Both the position numbers and the translations under genes were made by a program. The notes beneath the pieces were generated by a model. It had not been told where the DNA came from, did no database searches, and saw only the letters and a list, made by a program, of their open reading frames with translations. From CAVUCH01 sp963697705 (GTDB lineage: Bacteria > Acidobacteriota > Vicinamibacteria > Vicinamibacterales > JAENWD01), in contig CAVOPA010000017.1 in the NCBI GenBank assembly GCA_963697705.1, positions 558,001-622,000 on the forward strand: a stretch of DNA of 64,000 nt, written 5' to 3'. This document shows positions 17,382 to 25,957 of the stretch, one piece after another (position 1 is the stretch's first letter; each line of letters opens with the position of its first letter).

Positions 17382-18476
17382 CTACTTCTCGAGATATTCC
17401 TGGAGCGCCGTGCGCCTGACACGGTAGCTGGCGCCGATCTTCTTCGCCTGGAGCTCGCCCGAGGTAATGATGGTCATCACGTCTTCCTCGGAAACGCCGA
17501 GCGCCTGCGCCGCCTGCGCGGGCGAGAGCAGGTCTGGCAGCACCGCCACCGCCGATGCGGCTGCGGGAGCACCCGCTGCTCCGGGCGTCCCCACGGCACC
17601 GGCCGCCGCCGTCGCGGGCGCGACGACTCCACTCTGCTGCATGAGCTGCTGCGCGATCGCGAATCCGACTGCGAGCTGACTCGCGGTGCCTGCTGCACCG
17701 CCGCCGCCCGGCTGCTCCATGCCCTTGGCCATCTGGTACTTGACGAAGTCGTTCAGGTTGCCGACCGCCGCCATGCTCGATCGCTTGTCGATCGCGGCTT
17801 CGACTTCGGGCGGCACCGACACGTTCTCGACGATGAAGCTGGCGATCTGCAGGCCGTACTTCGCGCCGACCACGGGGTTGATCAGCGGCAGGAGCGCCTC
17901 GCCGAGCTCGCTGAAGCGCGTCGCCACGTCGAGCACCGGCACCTGCGCCGACGCGAGCGCATCACTGAACACGCTGACGATCCGCGAGCGCATGGTGTCG
18001 GCGAACTCGTCGAGCCGGAAGTTCTGGTCCGAGCCCGCGACCTCTTTCAGGAACAGCTTCGCGTCGGCGATCTTGAAGTCGTATGTGCCGAACGCCCGCG
18101 CGCGGACGATGCCGAAATCGGCGTCGCGCAGCATGATCGGATTCGCCGTGCCCCACTTGTTGCCGGTGAACAGGCGCGTGTTGAGGAAATACACGTCGGC
18201 CTTGAACGGAGACTCGAGGCCGTACTTCCACGACTGCAGCCGCGTCAGGATGGGAATGTTGTCGGTCGTGAGCGTGTGCTTGCCCGGCCCGAACGTGTCG
18301 CCGAACTCGCCCAGGTAGACGAACTGCGCCACCTGCGACTCGCGCACGATGAGCTGCGCGCCGCGCTTGATGGCCTTGTCGTCGTCGGGGAAGCGGAACG
18401 ACAGCGTGTCGCGCGAATCGTCGGTCCACTCGATGATTTCGAGCAGCTCACCCTTCAGAAAATCCATGATGCCCAT
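17382..18476 (-). CDS. SPFH-domain protein with C-terminal excisionase-like HTH
   Basis: The protein has 364 residues; GGAGG lies 4 bases before the start. The first 280 residues form an SPFH/band-7 module of the YdjI/virion-core type (MGIMDFLKGELLEIIEWTDD, AKLFLKEVAG and PVVGAKYGLQIASFIVENVS). An alanine-rich linker follows. The last 50 residues (LLSPAQAAQALGVSEEDVMT, then GELQAKKIGASYRVRR) look like a MerR/excisionase-type helix-turn-helix. SPFH proteins oligomerise on membranes, so a DNA-binding-like tail is unexpected; it may be a protein-binding winged helix. It is paired with the zinc-ribbon membrane protein downstream. Confidence 0.8.
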   Translation of the reverse strand: MGIMDFLKGELLEIIEWTDDSRDTLSFRFPDDDKAIKRGAQLIVRESQVAQFVYLGEFGDTFGPGKHTLTTDNIPILTRLQSWKYGLESPFKADVYFLNTRLFTGNKWGTANPIMLRDADFGIVRARAFGTYDFKIADAKLFLKEVAGSDQNFRLDEFADTMRSRIVSVFSDALASAQVPVLDVATRFSELGEALLPLINPVVGAKYGLQIASFIVENVSVPPEVEAAIDKRSSMAAVGNLNDFVKYQMAKGMEQPGGGGAAGTASQLAVGFAIAQQLMQQSGVVAPATAAAGAVGTPGAAGAPAAASAVAVLPDLLSPAQAAQALGVSEEDVMTIITSGELQAKKIGASYRVRRTALQEYLEK

Positions 18477-18675
18477 AGTGCCTCCGGCCCGAGCTGGCCA
18501 CTTGCCTGCCGCGCTCGCGCGCGGGACAGGGCTAACGTAGCTGTAATACGCGTCCGCTGCAAACAGGTTCACGGTGGGCGGATGTGAACGGGAGAACCCG
18601 TCCATCGTTCAATCATCCTGTTACAGTAGTCGGCGGCGCGAGTGCTCCCCGGCCGTCGTCGCCAACGGAGGCCGC

Positions 18676-20094
18676 ATGTTGTTGACTCCATTCCGCCGCA
18701 GCCGTATCTCCTCCCTGGTTGGACCCTGGCATCCGTCCCGGCCCGACGCGGTCTGTGTCGTGCGCATGGCGGCCGGCCTGTTCGCCGTGACCGGCGTGTT
18801 GCTCAACCCGCACCCGGCGGTCGCCGGGACACGGCAGGTGAATGTCGAGAGCCTCACCTACGACCTGAAGAACCCGGATCCCGCGCGGCGCCGTGAGGCG
18901 GCGGCGCGGATTGGCCAGAACAAGGTGCAGAGCGCCACGCCGGATCTCGTGGCGGCGGTGCACGACGCGGATCCCTCGGTGCGGCGCGCCATTGTCATCG
19001 CGCTGCAGCAGGTGCAGGACCCGCGTGCCCTGCCCGGCTTCGTCGCGCTCTCCGCTGACACCGAGAAGGAGATCCGCGACCGCGCGATCGAGGGCATGAC
19101 GACGGCGTACCTGCCGCGGGAAACGGGGCTGGTGGTGACGCTGAACAAGGTGGCCACGTTCGTCAACCCGTGGTCGGACGAGTGGGGCGAGGTGGTCGCG
19201 GAACCCGGCCTGACGGCGGACCCGACGGTCATTCAGGCGCTCGAAGCCCGGCTGACGGACCCGGAGCCGGCGCTGCGCGTGAAGGCCGCGCGCTCGCTCG
19301 GCATCCTGCGCGGGCAGCCGGCGATCCCGGCGCTGCTGGTCGTGCTGCGCGAAGACCGCTCGAACGACGCGCGGTTCGAGGCGGCGCGCGCGTTACGGAA
19401 GATCGGCGATCCGTCGGTCGGCGACGAACTGCTGAAGATGGTCACGTATACCGATCCCAAAGTGCGGAACGAGGTGGTCTACACGCTCGGCCGGCTGCGC
19501 TATACGCCGGCGGTGCCCGAGCTCGGACGCCTGTACGTGCGCGAGTCGGCGGTGCCGGCGAAGCAGATGGACCGCGTGTTCCGCGAGCGGTTGCTGGGCG
19601 CGCTGGCGTTCATCGGCGACCCTGCGTCCAAGGACCTGTTCCTGCGTGAGAAGAACGGCACCGATGCGTCGCTCGTTCTCCACGCCAACGAGGGGCTCGC
19701 GCGCATTGCGGATCCGGACACGCTGGTCGAGATCTCGCACGATCGGCTCCAGCAGAAGGATCCCCGGATCCTGACCGCGCAGGCATGGGCGCTCTACCGC
19801 ATGGGCCGCAAGGAGTTCCTCACCTCCGTCGTGGACGCGCTCGGCAGCCGCCGCACCAACGACGGCGCGAAGCAGTACCTGCTCGAGGCGCGGCCGAACG
19901 AGGTGCCAGACCTGTTCACGCACGTGACCAACCCCGACCCGAACGTGCGCGAGGCGCTGGCGGAGATTTTCGGTCTCATCGGCGATCCGCGTGCGGTGCC
20001 CTCGCTGCGGGAGCTGTCGGGTGACCCGAGTGGCCAGGTCGCCGCGCTCGCCTCACAGGCGCTGCAGCGGATCGACAAGCGCAGCGGTTCGTAG
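18676..20094 (+). CDS. Secreted HEAT-repeat protein
   Basis: The protein has 472 residues, with GGAGG 4 bases before the start. An N-terminal signal-like segment (MAAGLFAVTGVLLNPHPAVAG) begins about 30 residues in, and this inner Met (18766) could be the real start. The rest is a run of HEAT/PBS-lyase-type repeats of about 30 residues, such as DPEPALRVKAARSLGILRGQ and DPKVRNEVVYTLGRL, and the last, DPNVREALAEIFGLIGDPRA. Such repeats form a solenoid for protein binding. No catalytic motif is seen. The stop lies 2 bases before the MltB-like gene, so the two are co-transcribed. Confidence 0.8.
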   Translation: MLLTPFRRSRISSLVGPWHPSRPDAVCVVRMAAGLFAVTGVLLNPHPAVAGTRQVNVESLTYDLKNPDPARRREAAARIGQNKVQSATPDLVAAVHDADPSVRRAIVIALQQVQDPRALPGFVALSADTEKEIRDRAIEGMTTAYLPRETGLVVTLNKVATFVNPWSDEWGEVVAEPGLTADPTVIQALEARLTDPEPALRVKAARSLGILRGQPAIPALLVVLREDRSNDARFEAARALRKIGDPSVGDELLKMVTYTDPKVRNEVVYTLGRLRYTPAVPELGRLYVRESAVPAKQMDRVFRERLLGALAFIGDPASKDLFLREKNGTDASLVLHANEGLARIADPDTLVEISHDRLQQKDPRILTAQAWALYRMGRKEFLTSVVDALGSRRTNDGAKQYLLEARPNEVPDLFTHVTNPDPNVREALAEIFGLIGDPRAVPSLRELSGDPSGQVAALASQALQRIDKRSGS

Positions 20095-20096
20095 CG

Positions 20097-21242
20097 GTGT
20101 CCGTGCTGTCGGCGCCCGCGCGCAGGAGTCTGGCCGGCACGGCGATCGCCATCGCCGTGCTGACCCTGAGTGCCCTCGCGAGCGGGACGGTGTCGGAGGG
20201 CGGACGTCCGCACCTGTCGACCGGGTTCCAGGCGACGGGCGTTCCTCGAGACGCCGGTCAACCGTCGAATCCGGCAACCACCACGCAGCCCGCCGCGCCA
20301 GCGGCGCCGGCCGCGCCGTTCCCCGAGTGGCTGGAGGGCGTGCGCGCCGACGCTCTCGCGCGCGGCATCAAGCCCGAGACCGTGCAGCAGGCGTTCGCGG
20401 CGCTCGATCCGTTGCCCGTCGTCGTCGAACGCGACCGCACCCAGGCGGAGTTCGCGCTGACGCTCGAAGACTACCTGGCGAAGCGCTTGTCGAAGGGCCT
20501 GGTACGCGACACCCGCGCGGCGTTCAAGCGGCACAAGCCACTGCTGGTCAGGGTGAGCGCGAAGTATGGCGTCGACTCGGATGTGCTGACGGCGGTCTGG
20601 TCGATCGAGTCGAACCTCGGGCGCTTCAGCGGCGTGCGCCCGACGATTCAGGCGCTGGCGACGCTGGCGTGGGACGGCCGCCGCGCGGCGTTCTTTCGCG
20701 CCGAGCTGCTCGACGCGCTCACCATCCTCGACCGCGGCGACATCGAGCTGGCCCGGCTGAAAGGATCGTGGGCCGGAGCACTCGGGCAGCCGCAGTTCAT
20801 GCCCTCCACCTACCTGCGCTACGCGCAGGACTTCGACGGCGACGGCCGCCGCGACATCTGGCGCTCGCTGCCCGATGTGTTCGCGTCCATCGCCAACTTT
20901 CTGAAGGAGAACGGCTGGCGCGCCGACGAGACCTGGGGCCGCGAGGTACGCGTGCCGGCGGATGCTCCGTCGGCCATTCCGGTAGCGGCACCGCTTCGGG
21001 TCGAAGGCTGCCGCGCGTTCCGCGAGATGACGGAGCCCCTGCCGCTGGCGCGGTGGTCGGAACTGGGCGTCCGCACGGTCACGGGGACGAAGCTCCCCAA
21101 GGCGGACCGCATCGCCTCCCTCGTCACCGCCGGCTCTCGCAACTTCCTCGTCTATCGCAACTACGAAGCGCTCCTCGCCTACAACTGCGCGCATGCGTAC
21201 GCGCTCAGCGTGGGGTTGTTGGGGGACAGGCTGCGACAGTGA
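20097..21242 (+). CDS. Lytic murein transglycosylase, MltB family
   Basis: The gene starts at a GTG 2 bases after the HEAT gene stop; 381 residues. A hydrophobic leader (AGTAIAIAVLTLSALASG) and an Ala/Pro linker precede the SLT_2 domain. The catalytic glutamate is E171 in AVWSIESNLGRFSG. GALGQPQFMPSTYLRYAQDF and DGDGRRDIWRSLPDVFASIA are also typical. The C-terminus keeps the YNCAHAYALSVGLLGDRL motif. The enzyme cleaves peptidoglycan glycan strands to 1,6-anhydro ends in the periplasm. There is no lipobox cysteine, so it is probably soluble or anchored by its leader. Confidence 0.9.
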   Translation: MSVLSAPARRSLAGTAIAIAVLTLSALASGTVSEGGRPHLSTGFQATGVPRDAGQPSNPATTTQPAAPAAPAAPFPEWLEGVRADALARGIKPETVQQAFAALDPLPVVVERDRTQAEFALTLEDYLAKRLSKGLVRDTRAAFKRHKPLLVRVSAKYGVDSDVLTAVWSIESNLGRFSGVRPTIQALATLAWDGRRAAFFRAELLDALTILDRGDIELARLKGSWAGALGQPQFMPSTYLRYAQDFDGDGRRDIWRSLPDVFASIANFLKENGWRADETWGREVRVPADAPSAIPVAAPLRVEGCRAFREMTEPLPLARWSELGVRTVTGTKLPKADRIASLVTAGSRNFLVYRNYEALLAYNCAHAYALSVGLLGDRLRQ

Positions 21243-21691
21243 CAGGCGGCGGGCGGGGGCGGCTGAGGCAGCGAGGCTGCGACGGCCTGGCAGCAATAGG
21301 CGCGATGACAGCCGAATCACGGCGGCATTCCGCCCGACTTGAGTCGGCACAGCGGTTACGAGACTCGGTTCATCGCCATGCTGTCCGACGCGCGATCAGA
21401 CGAGGCTCGAGGTTTTCACCCTGCGACGAGTTGCGCTCGCAGCGGGACCGGTCTGATCGCCGACACCGAGCAGGCGGAGACGTTGCACGAGGCGGATAGA
21501 TAGCGGTTTCGCCGCGGATGCGAGGCCGCAACTCAAGAATCGACGTACTCCGGCGTCGGTGCTCCGGCGAACACTCTTGAAGGATATTGCGAGGACGACC
21601 GACACGGCCGCACGACTGCAACGGCTCTTGAAGTCCCCATCGTTCGGCAGCGGCAAGTGCGCGTCTGCTCGGTAGAGTCGATGGCGACGGA
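21243..21691. other. Intergenic region without a supported gene
   Basis: About 450 bases lie between the converging MltB and DUF1080 genes. A leftward frame has a few non-shadow-like stretches (for example LLTEHALAITEALRSVRSWQ) but no start signal and no family I recognise. It may be a decayed gene. Confidence 0.4.
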
Positions 21692-23230
21692 TCATCTGCC
21701 AGCTGCGAACACTGCGAAGCGCTTCTGTGATCGCGAGAGCATGCTCCGTGAGAAGCCGCAAACGCCCGGCCGGTCGCGTGCTGTGCAGCCTGAAGCCGTG
21801 TTCCGGCATCGACGCCCAGCGCTGCCAGCCGTCCCGCCGTCCAGCCGCCCGCCGCCCGCCGCATTTAGAACTCCTCGAATGCTCACCTTCCGAAACTCCA
21901 CCGGATCGTTGTGCCCCGCGAAGCCGAAGTGGCCGGCCTTGCGGTCCTTGCCTGGGTGCGCCTTGTTGTCGAGGAACTCGGTGACCGTGCTCAGGTCGGC
22001 GTCGAGGATAGTCGTGCCGTTTAGCTCCACTTTGATCGTCGATCCCTTCACCGTGACCTGCTCGTAGTTCCACTCGCCGAGCGGCCGCAGGAAATCGCGC
22101 TTTGCGGCGACCATGCCGTATGCGGAGCCGTGAAACTGCCGCGGATCGAGCGTGTGGTAGACAGGGGCCGTGTTATCGAGCACTTGCAGCTCCGTCATGC
22201 CGACGTAGGCGGTATCGCCTTCGCCGGGGTAGCGGATCGCGAGGCCGTTGTTGCCGGCGGGCGGCAGCTTGAACTCGAGCCGCACGACGAAGTCGCTGTA
22301 CTCCTTCTGCGTATAGATCGTGCCGCCCTTCTTCGGCTTGCAGCGGACCGCGCCGTCCACGATTTCGTAGTTATCGAGCGGCCCGGCCCAGCCGGTGAAA
22401 TCGCGGCCGTTGAAAATCGACGTGAACGAGGCGTCGTCGGTCTCGGCAAGGATCCGGTTCGCTTCGTCCGCCGGAATCTCACGGACGAAGATGTTGCGCC
22501 AGCGGATCTCCCCGCCGTGCGTCTGCAGCTGGATGGGACCGCGCGCCCAGAGCGGCTCCTTTCTGTCCCAGAAGTTCTCCATCGTCGCGTGGTCGACGAC
22601 GAGCTTCCCGTTCAGATACACCGTCGTGTTCGCCCCGACCTGGATGATGCGGAGCGCGTTCCACTCGCCGAACGGCTTGTCGGCCAGCACGAGCGGATCC
22701 TTGCCAGGTGCGCCGGGGCTGTTGTTGAACAGCCCGCCCGAGCCCTTGTCCGCGCCGCGGTCCCACTTGCCGCCGTCCTTCGTGTAGTCCCAGATCTGCA
22801 CCTGGGGGTTGCCGCGCAGGTAGATGCCGCTGTCGGCCCTGGCGACGGTGCGGTATTCGACGAGCAGCTCGATGTCGCCGTACTCGCGGTCGGTGGTCGC
22901 GTACGGGCCCTGTCCGTCGTTGACCAGCTCACCGTTCTCGACGCGCCAATGCGCGCGAAACGGCTCCTCGTTGGTCTTCCGCTTCGCCGTGCGGTCGGCG
23001 TCGCTCATCGCGTGCAGTGCACGGGGATCGAACTGCTCGAGCCCCCACCACCCGGTGAGATCGCCGCCGTTGAACAAGGCCGTGAAGCCCTTGGGCGGCT
23101 GCGGATCGATCGGGCCAGCCACGGCCGGGCGCAGCCAACCGGCACCGAGCGTGAGCACGAGGAGCAGCACCAGGCGCAGGGCGTCACGCCTGCGCGCAGG
23201 GATGCGGATAGTCGTCGATGAGCAGTGCAC
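21692..23230 (-). CDS. Secreted protein with two DUF1080 (3-keto-disaccharide hydrolase) domains
   Basis: The start is a GTG at 23230 with AGGAGG 7 bases before it, followed by a signal peptide (LVLLLVLTLGAGWLRPAVAG). Two DUF1080 lectin-like jelly rolls follow: GFTALFNGGDLTGWWG and SIFNGRDFTGWAGPLDNYEI, with the conserved NSGIYLRG-type segment (ADSGIYLRGNPQ) and RRLEFKLP-type strands. Members of this family hydrolyse 3-keto sugars or bind glycans. Near 21873 one base seems to be missing: the expected end EEF-stop (TAA at 21865-21867) is in the next frame, and as written the protein runs 58 residues further in low-quality sequence. Confidence 0.8.
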   Translation of the reverse strand: MHCSSTTIRIPARRRDALRLVLLLVLTLGAGWLRPAVAGPIDPQPPKGFTALFNGGDLTGWWGLEQFDPRALHAMSDADRTAKRKTNEEPFRAHWRVENGELVNDGQGPYATTDREYGDIELLVEYRTVARADSGIYLRGNPQVQIWDYTKDGGKWDRGADKGSGGLFNNSPGAPGKDPLVLADKPFGEWNALRIIQVGANTTVYLNGKLVVDHATMENFWDRKEPLWARGPIQLQTHGGEIRWRNIFVREIPADEANRILAETDDASFTSIFNGRDFTGWAGPLDNYEIVDGAVRCKPKKGGTIYTQKEYSDFVVRLEFKLPPAGNNGLAIRYPGEGDTAYVGMTELQVLDNTAPVYHTLDPRQFHGSAYGMVAAKRDFLRPLGEWNYEQVTVKGSTIKVELNGTTILDADLSTVTEFLDNKAHPGKDRKAGHFGFAGHNDPVEFRKVSIRGVLNAAGGGRLDGGTAGSAGRRCRNTASGCTARDRPGVCGFSRSMLSRSQKRFAVFAAGR

Positions 23231-23340
23231 GCGAGAACCTCCTGTGTTGTGGATGCACGACGCCAACGCGGCAGCGTCGGGCGAGCGCGAATGACGGCCC
23301 GCGCCGGGCCGGTTCCAGATGGGGATTTTCCTGCTCCTGG

Positions 23341-23635
23341 CGGACAGGCCCGCCTGAAGGCGGGCACTACGAGCAACAGGCCCGGCTGAAAAGGCGGGCA
23401 CTACGAGCAACAGGCCCGGCTGAAAAGGCGGGCACTACGAGCAACAGACCCGCCTCGACAGGCTGATGAAGAATCCAGCCCTGGTTGCCTCAGTATTATT
23501 TAACGCGTAGTGCCCGCCTTCAGGCGGGCTTTAATCCAGAGCTCGCTTGTGTTGTCACCGCATCAGTGACGTGGGGCAGGGCTTCAGCCCTGCAAATCGG
23601 CGCGCGCAAGCAGGCCTGAAGGCCTGCCCCACATG
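23341..23635. repeat. Second cluster of CTGAA-centred palindromes
   Basis: Three tandem units of GGCCCG(C)CTGAA-AGGCGGGCACTACGAGCAACA lie at 23346-23438, with a partial one to 23462. An inverted copy (GTGCCCGCCTTCAGGCGGGC, 23510-23529) is followed by TTTAAT and could act as a rightward terminator. A related pair with arms GGGGCAGG and CCTGCCCC lies at 23572-23632. The region separates DUF1080 from tpiA. Confidence 0.85.
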
Positions 23636-23693
23636 ACTACACAACTGAATCGCGGGTTTAGGGCCGGCACGACAATCAGACACAGGAGCGCGC

Positions 23694-24452
23694 TCAGGGC
23701 GTGGCGCGCGCGACGATCTTCGCGAAGCCCGAGGGATCCAGGCTGGCGCCGCCGACCAGCGCGCCGTCGACGTCGGGCCGCGCGATGAGCTCGGCGATGT
23801 TGTCAGGCTTCACGCTGCCGCCGTAGAGCACGCGGCATGCATCGGCCGCGTCGCCGCCGAACCACGCGCGCAGCCGCTGGCGGATGTGCGCGTGCGCTTC
23901 CTGCGCCTGCTCCGATGTCGCGGTGCGGCCCGTGCCGATCGCCCACACGGGCTCGTACGCGATCACGAGGCCGCCCACCTGGACGCCGGTCAGGCCGTCG
24001 AGTCCCGCCTTGATCTGTCGATCGAGCACGTCCATCGTCTCGTTCCGCTCCCGCTGCTCGAGCGTCTCGCCGATGCAGACGATCGGGATGAGATCGGCGG
24101 TGAGCGACGCCACGGTCTTGCGATTCACTGACTGATCCGTCTCGCCGAAGTACTGCCGCCGCTCGGAGTGGCCGATGATGACGTACTCCGCGCCTGCTTC
24201 GCGCACCATGGCGGCGCTGACCTCACCGGTGAACGCGCCCTCCTTTTCCCAGAACACGTCCTGCGCGGCGATTGCGACGGGCGAGTTCCGGGCCGCCTCC
24301 GCCACCGCGTGCACAGCGAGAAACGGCGGCGCCACGACGATGTCGACGCCGGTGACGTCTTTCACCAGCGTCCGGAATTCCTTCGCGTACACGACCGCAT
24401 CGTGGACGGTCTTGAACATCTTCCAGTTGCCGGCGATGACAGGGGTGCGCAT
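23694..24452 (-). CDS. tpiA: Triosephosphate isomerase
   Basis: The protein has 252 residues, the normal length. The substrate-binding N9 and K11 (GNWKM), the electrophile H95 (IIGHSERR) and the catalytic base E167 (AYEPVWAIGTG) are all present. The C-terminal phosphate loops LYGGSVKPDN and GALVGGASL are intact. It interconverts dihydroxyacetone phosphate and glyceraldehyde 3-phosphate in the cytoplasm. It is the last gene of a gap-pgk-tpiA cluster, 134 bases after pgk. Confidence 0.97.
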   Translation of the reverse strand: MRTPVIAGNWKMFKTVHDAVVYAKEFRTLVKDVTGVDIVVAPPFLAVHAVAEAARNSPVAIAAQDVFWEKEGAFTGEVSAAMVREAGAEYVIIGHSERRQYFGETDQSVNRKTVASLTADLIPIVCIGETLEQRERNETMDVLDRQIKAGLDGLTGVQVGGLVIAYEPVWAIGTGRTATSEQAQEAHAHIRQRLRAWFGGDAADACRVLYGGSVKPDNIAELIARPDVDGALVGGASLDPSGFAKIVARATP

Positions 24453-24465
24453 GGGGGAGATTCTA

Positions 24466-24586
24466 CTCGGCTACGGGCTACGGGCTACGGGCTTCCGGCA
24501 CTGGAAACGGCCAGAGCGCTCGGAGCGCCCCAAGGGCCAGGACGAGGTCCGTAGCCCGAGGCCCGGACGCCCGAAGCCCGGTGGAT
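24466..24586. repeat. GGGCTACGGGCTACGGG-type simple repeat between pgk and tpiA
   Basis: The spacer contains GGCTACGGGCTACGGGCT and, further on, inverted pieces such as GTAGCCCGAGGCCCGGACG. Similar GGGCTCC/GGAGCCC runs fill the gap-pgk spacer (25776-25950) and the spacer before rfaE2 (33206-33365). This family is distinct from the CTGAA palindromes. Confidence 0.55.
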
Positions 24587-25774
24587 CTACTTCTCCGTCA
24601 GCGCCGCCACGCCGGGCAGCACGCGGCCGCCGAGGAACTCGAGCGACGCGCCGCCGCCGGTGGAGATGTGCGAGACGCGGTCGGTGACGCCCGCCTTGTG
24701 GACGGCCGCAATCGAGTCGCCGCCGCCAATGATCGTCGTGCCGCGCACGCGGGCGATCGCGTCGGCGATCTTCATGGTGCCCTTCGCGAACGCGTCGATC
24801 TCGAATACGCCCATCGGGCCGTTCCACACGACCGTGTTCGCCGTGGCGAGAATGTCGGCGTAGATCTGCGCCGTTTTGGGTCCGATGTCGAGGCCCATCC
24901 GGTCGCCGATGGCCGCGTCGTCGATCGCCAGCGTCTCCTGCGGCGCATTGGCCTCGAGCGCCGGCGCGACGACGTGATCGACCGGCAGCTCGAGGCGGAC
25001 GCCCCGCTCCCGCGCCTTTTCCGTGATCGCACGCGCGCTGTCGAGACGATCCCCCTCGACGAGCGACTTCCCCGTAGGCACGCCACGCGCCTTGAGGAAC
25101 GTGTAGGCCATCGCGCCGCCGATGAGCAGCGCATCGACCTTGCCGAGCATGTTCTCAATCACTTCGATCTTGTCCGACACTTTCGCGCCGCCGAGCACGG
25201 CGACAAACGGGCGCTCCGGCGCCTCGAGCGCGTGCCCGAGGTACTGCAGCTCCTTTTCCATCAGCAGGCCGGCTGCGCCGCGGCCGATCTGCTTGATGAT
25301 CCCTTCGACGGAGGCGTGCGCCCGGTGCGCGGAGCCGAACGCGTCGTCCACGTAGAGATCCGCAAGTGCGGCGAGCTCGCCGGCGAACGCGGGGTCGTTC
25401 TTCTCCTCTTCGGGGTGGAACCGCAGGTTCTCGAGCAGCACGACCTTGTCGCCGGCCTGCGCTTCGGCCACTGCCGCGCGCGCGGCCTCGCCGATGCAGT
25501 CGCTCGCGAACACCACCTTCCGTCCAAGGAGCTCCGACAGCCGTGAGACCACCGGCGCGAGGCTGTACTCCGGCACCGGCTTGCCCTTGGGGCGCCCCAG
25601 ATGCGAGGCGAGGATCACGGTAGCGCCCTTGTCGAGCGCGTAGCGGATGGTGGGCAGCGACGCGCGGATGCGGGTGTCGTCGCCGATCGCGCCGTTCTTG
25701 ATCGGCACGTTGAAGTCGACGCGGATGAACACACGTTTACCGGACAGATCGAGGTCTTTGACCGAGAGTTTCAT
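24587..25774 (-). CDS. pgk: Phosphoglycerate kinase
   Basis: The protein has 395 residues from the Met preceded by GGAG, and length and ends fit the family. Signature segments are RVFIRVDFNVPIKNG (N-terminal), ILASHLGRPKGKP, FVAVLGGAKVSDKIEVIENM, and near the C-terminus TTIIGGGDSIAAVHKAG and STGGGASLEFLGGRVLPGV. It transfers phosphate from 1,3-bisphosphoglycerate to ADP. It lies between gap and tpiA. A longer in-frame start at 25870 would add 32 proline-rich residues derived from the GGAGCC-type intergenic repeat and is rejected. Confidence 0.97.
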   Translation of the reverse strand: MKLSVKDLDLSGKRVFIRVDFNVPIKNGAIGDDTRIRASLPTIRYALDKGATVILASHLGRPKGKPVPEYSLAPVVSRLSELLGRKVVFASDCIGEAARAAVAEAQAGDKVVLLENLRFHPEEEKNDPAFAGELAALADLYVDDAFGSAHRAHASVEGIIKQIGRGAAGLLMEKELQYLGHALEAPERPFVAVLGGAKVSDKIEVIENMLGKVDALLIGGAMAYTFLKARGVPTGKSLVEGDRLDSARAITEKARERGVRLELPVDHVVAPALEANAPQETLAIDDAAIGDRMGLDIGPKTAQIYADILATANTVVWNGPMGVFEIDAFAKGTMKIADAIARVRGTTIIGGGDSIAAVHKAGVTDRVSHISTGGGASLEFLGGRVLPGVAALTEK

Positions 25775-25957
25775 GAGGGGCTCCGGGCTCGGGGCTCCGG
25801 GCCCTGGGCCGTGACACGGCGCCGGGCGCGAGCCGCGCGAGCGGAAACGGATTGGTGGAATTGCGGGCACCGGCCCCGGGACTCCAGCCCGGAGCGGCAG
25901 GCTGAAGCCGTGATGCCGCCTGGAGCCCGGAGCCTGGAGCCTGAAGCCGAAGAGTAT
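25775..25957. repeat. GGGCTCCGGG/GGAGCCTGGAGCC repeats between gap and pgk
   Basis: The 183-base spacer has GGGCTCCGGGCTCGGGGCTC at one side and GGAGCCCGGAGCCTGGAGCC at the other. The two sides are roughly inverted copies, so a long stem could form in the gap-pgk transcript. No gene is seen. Confidence 0.5.
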
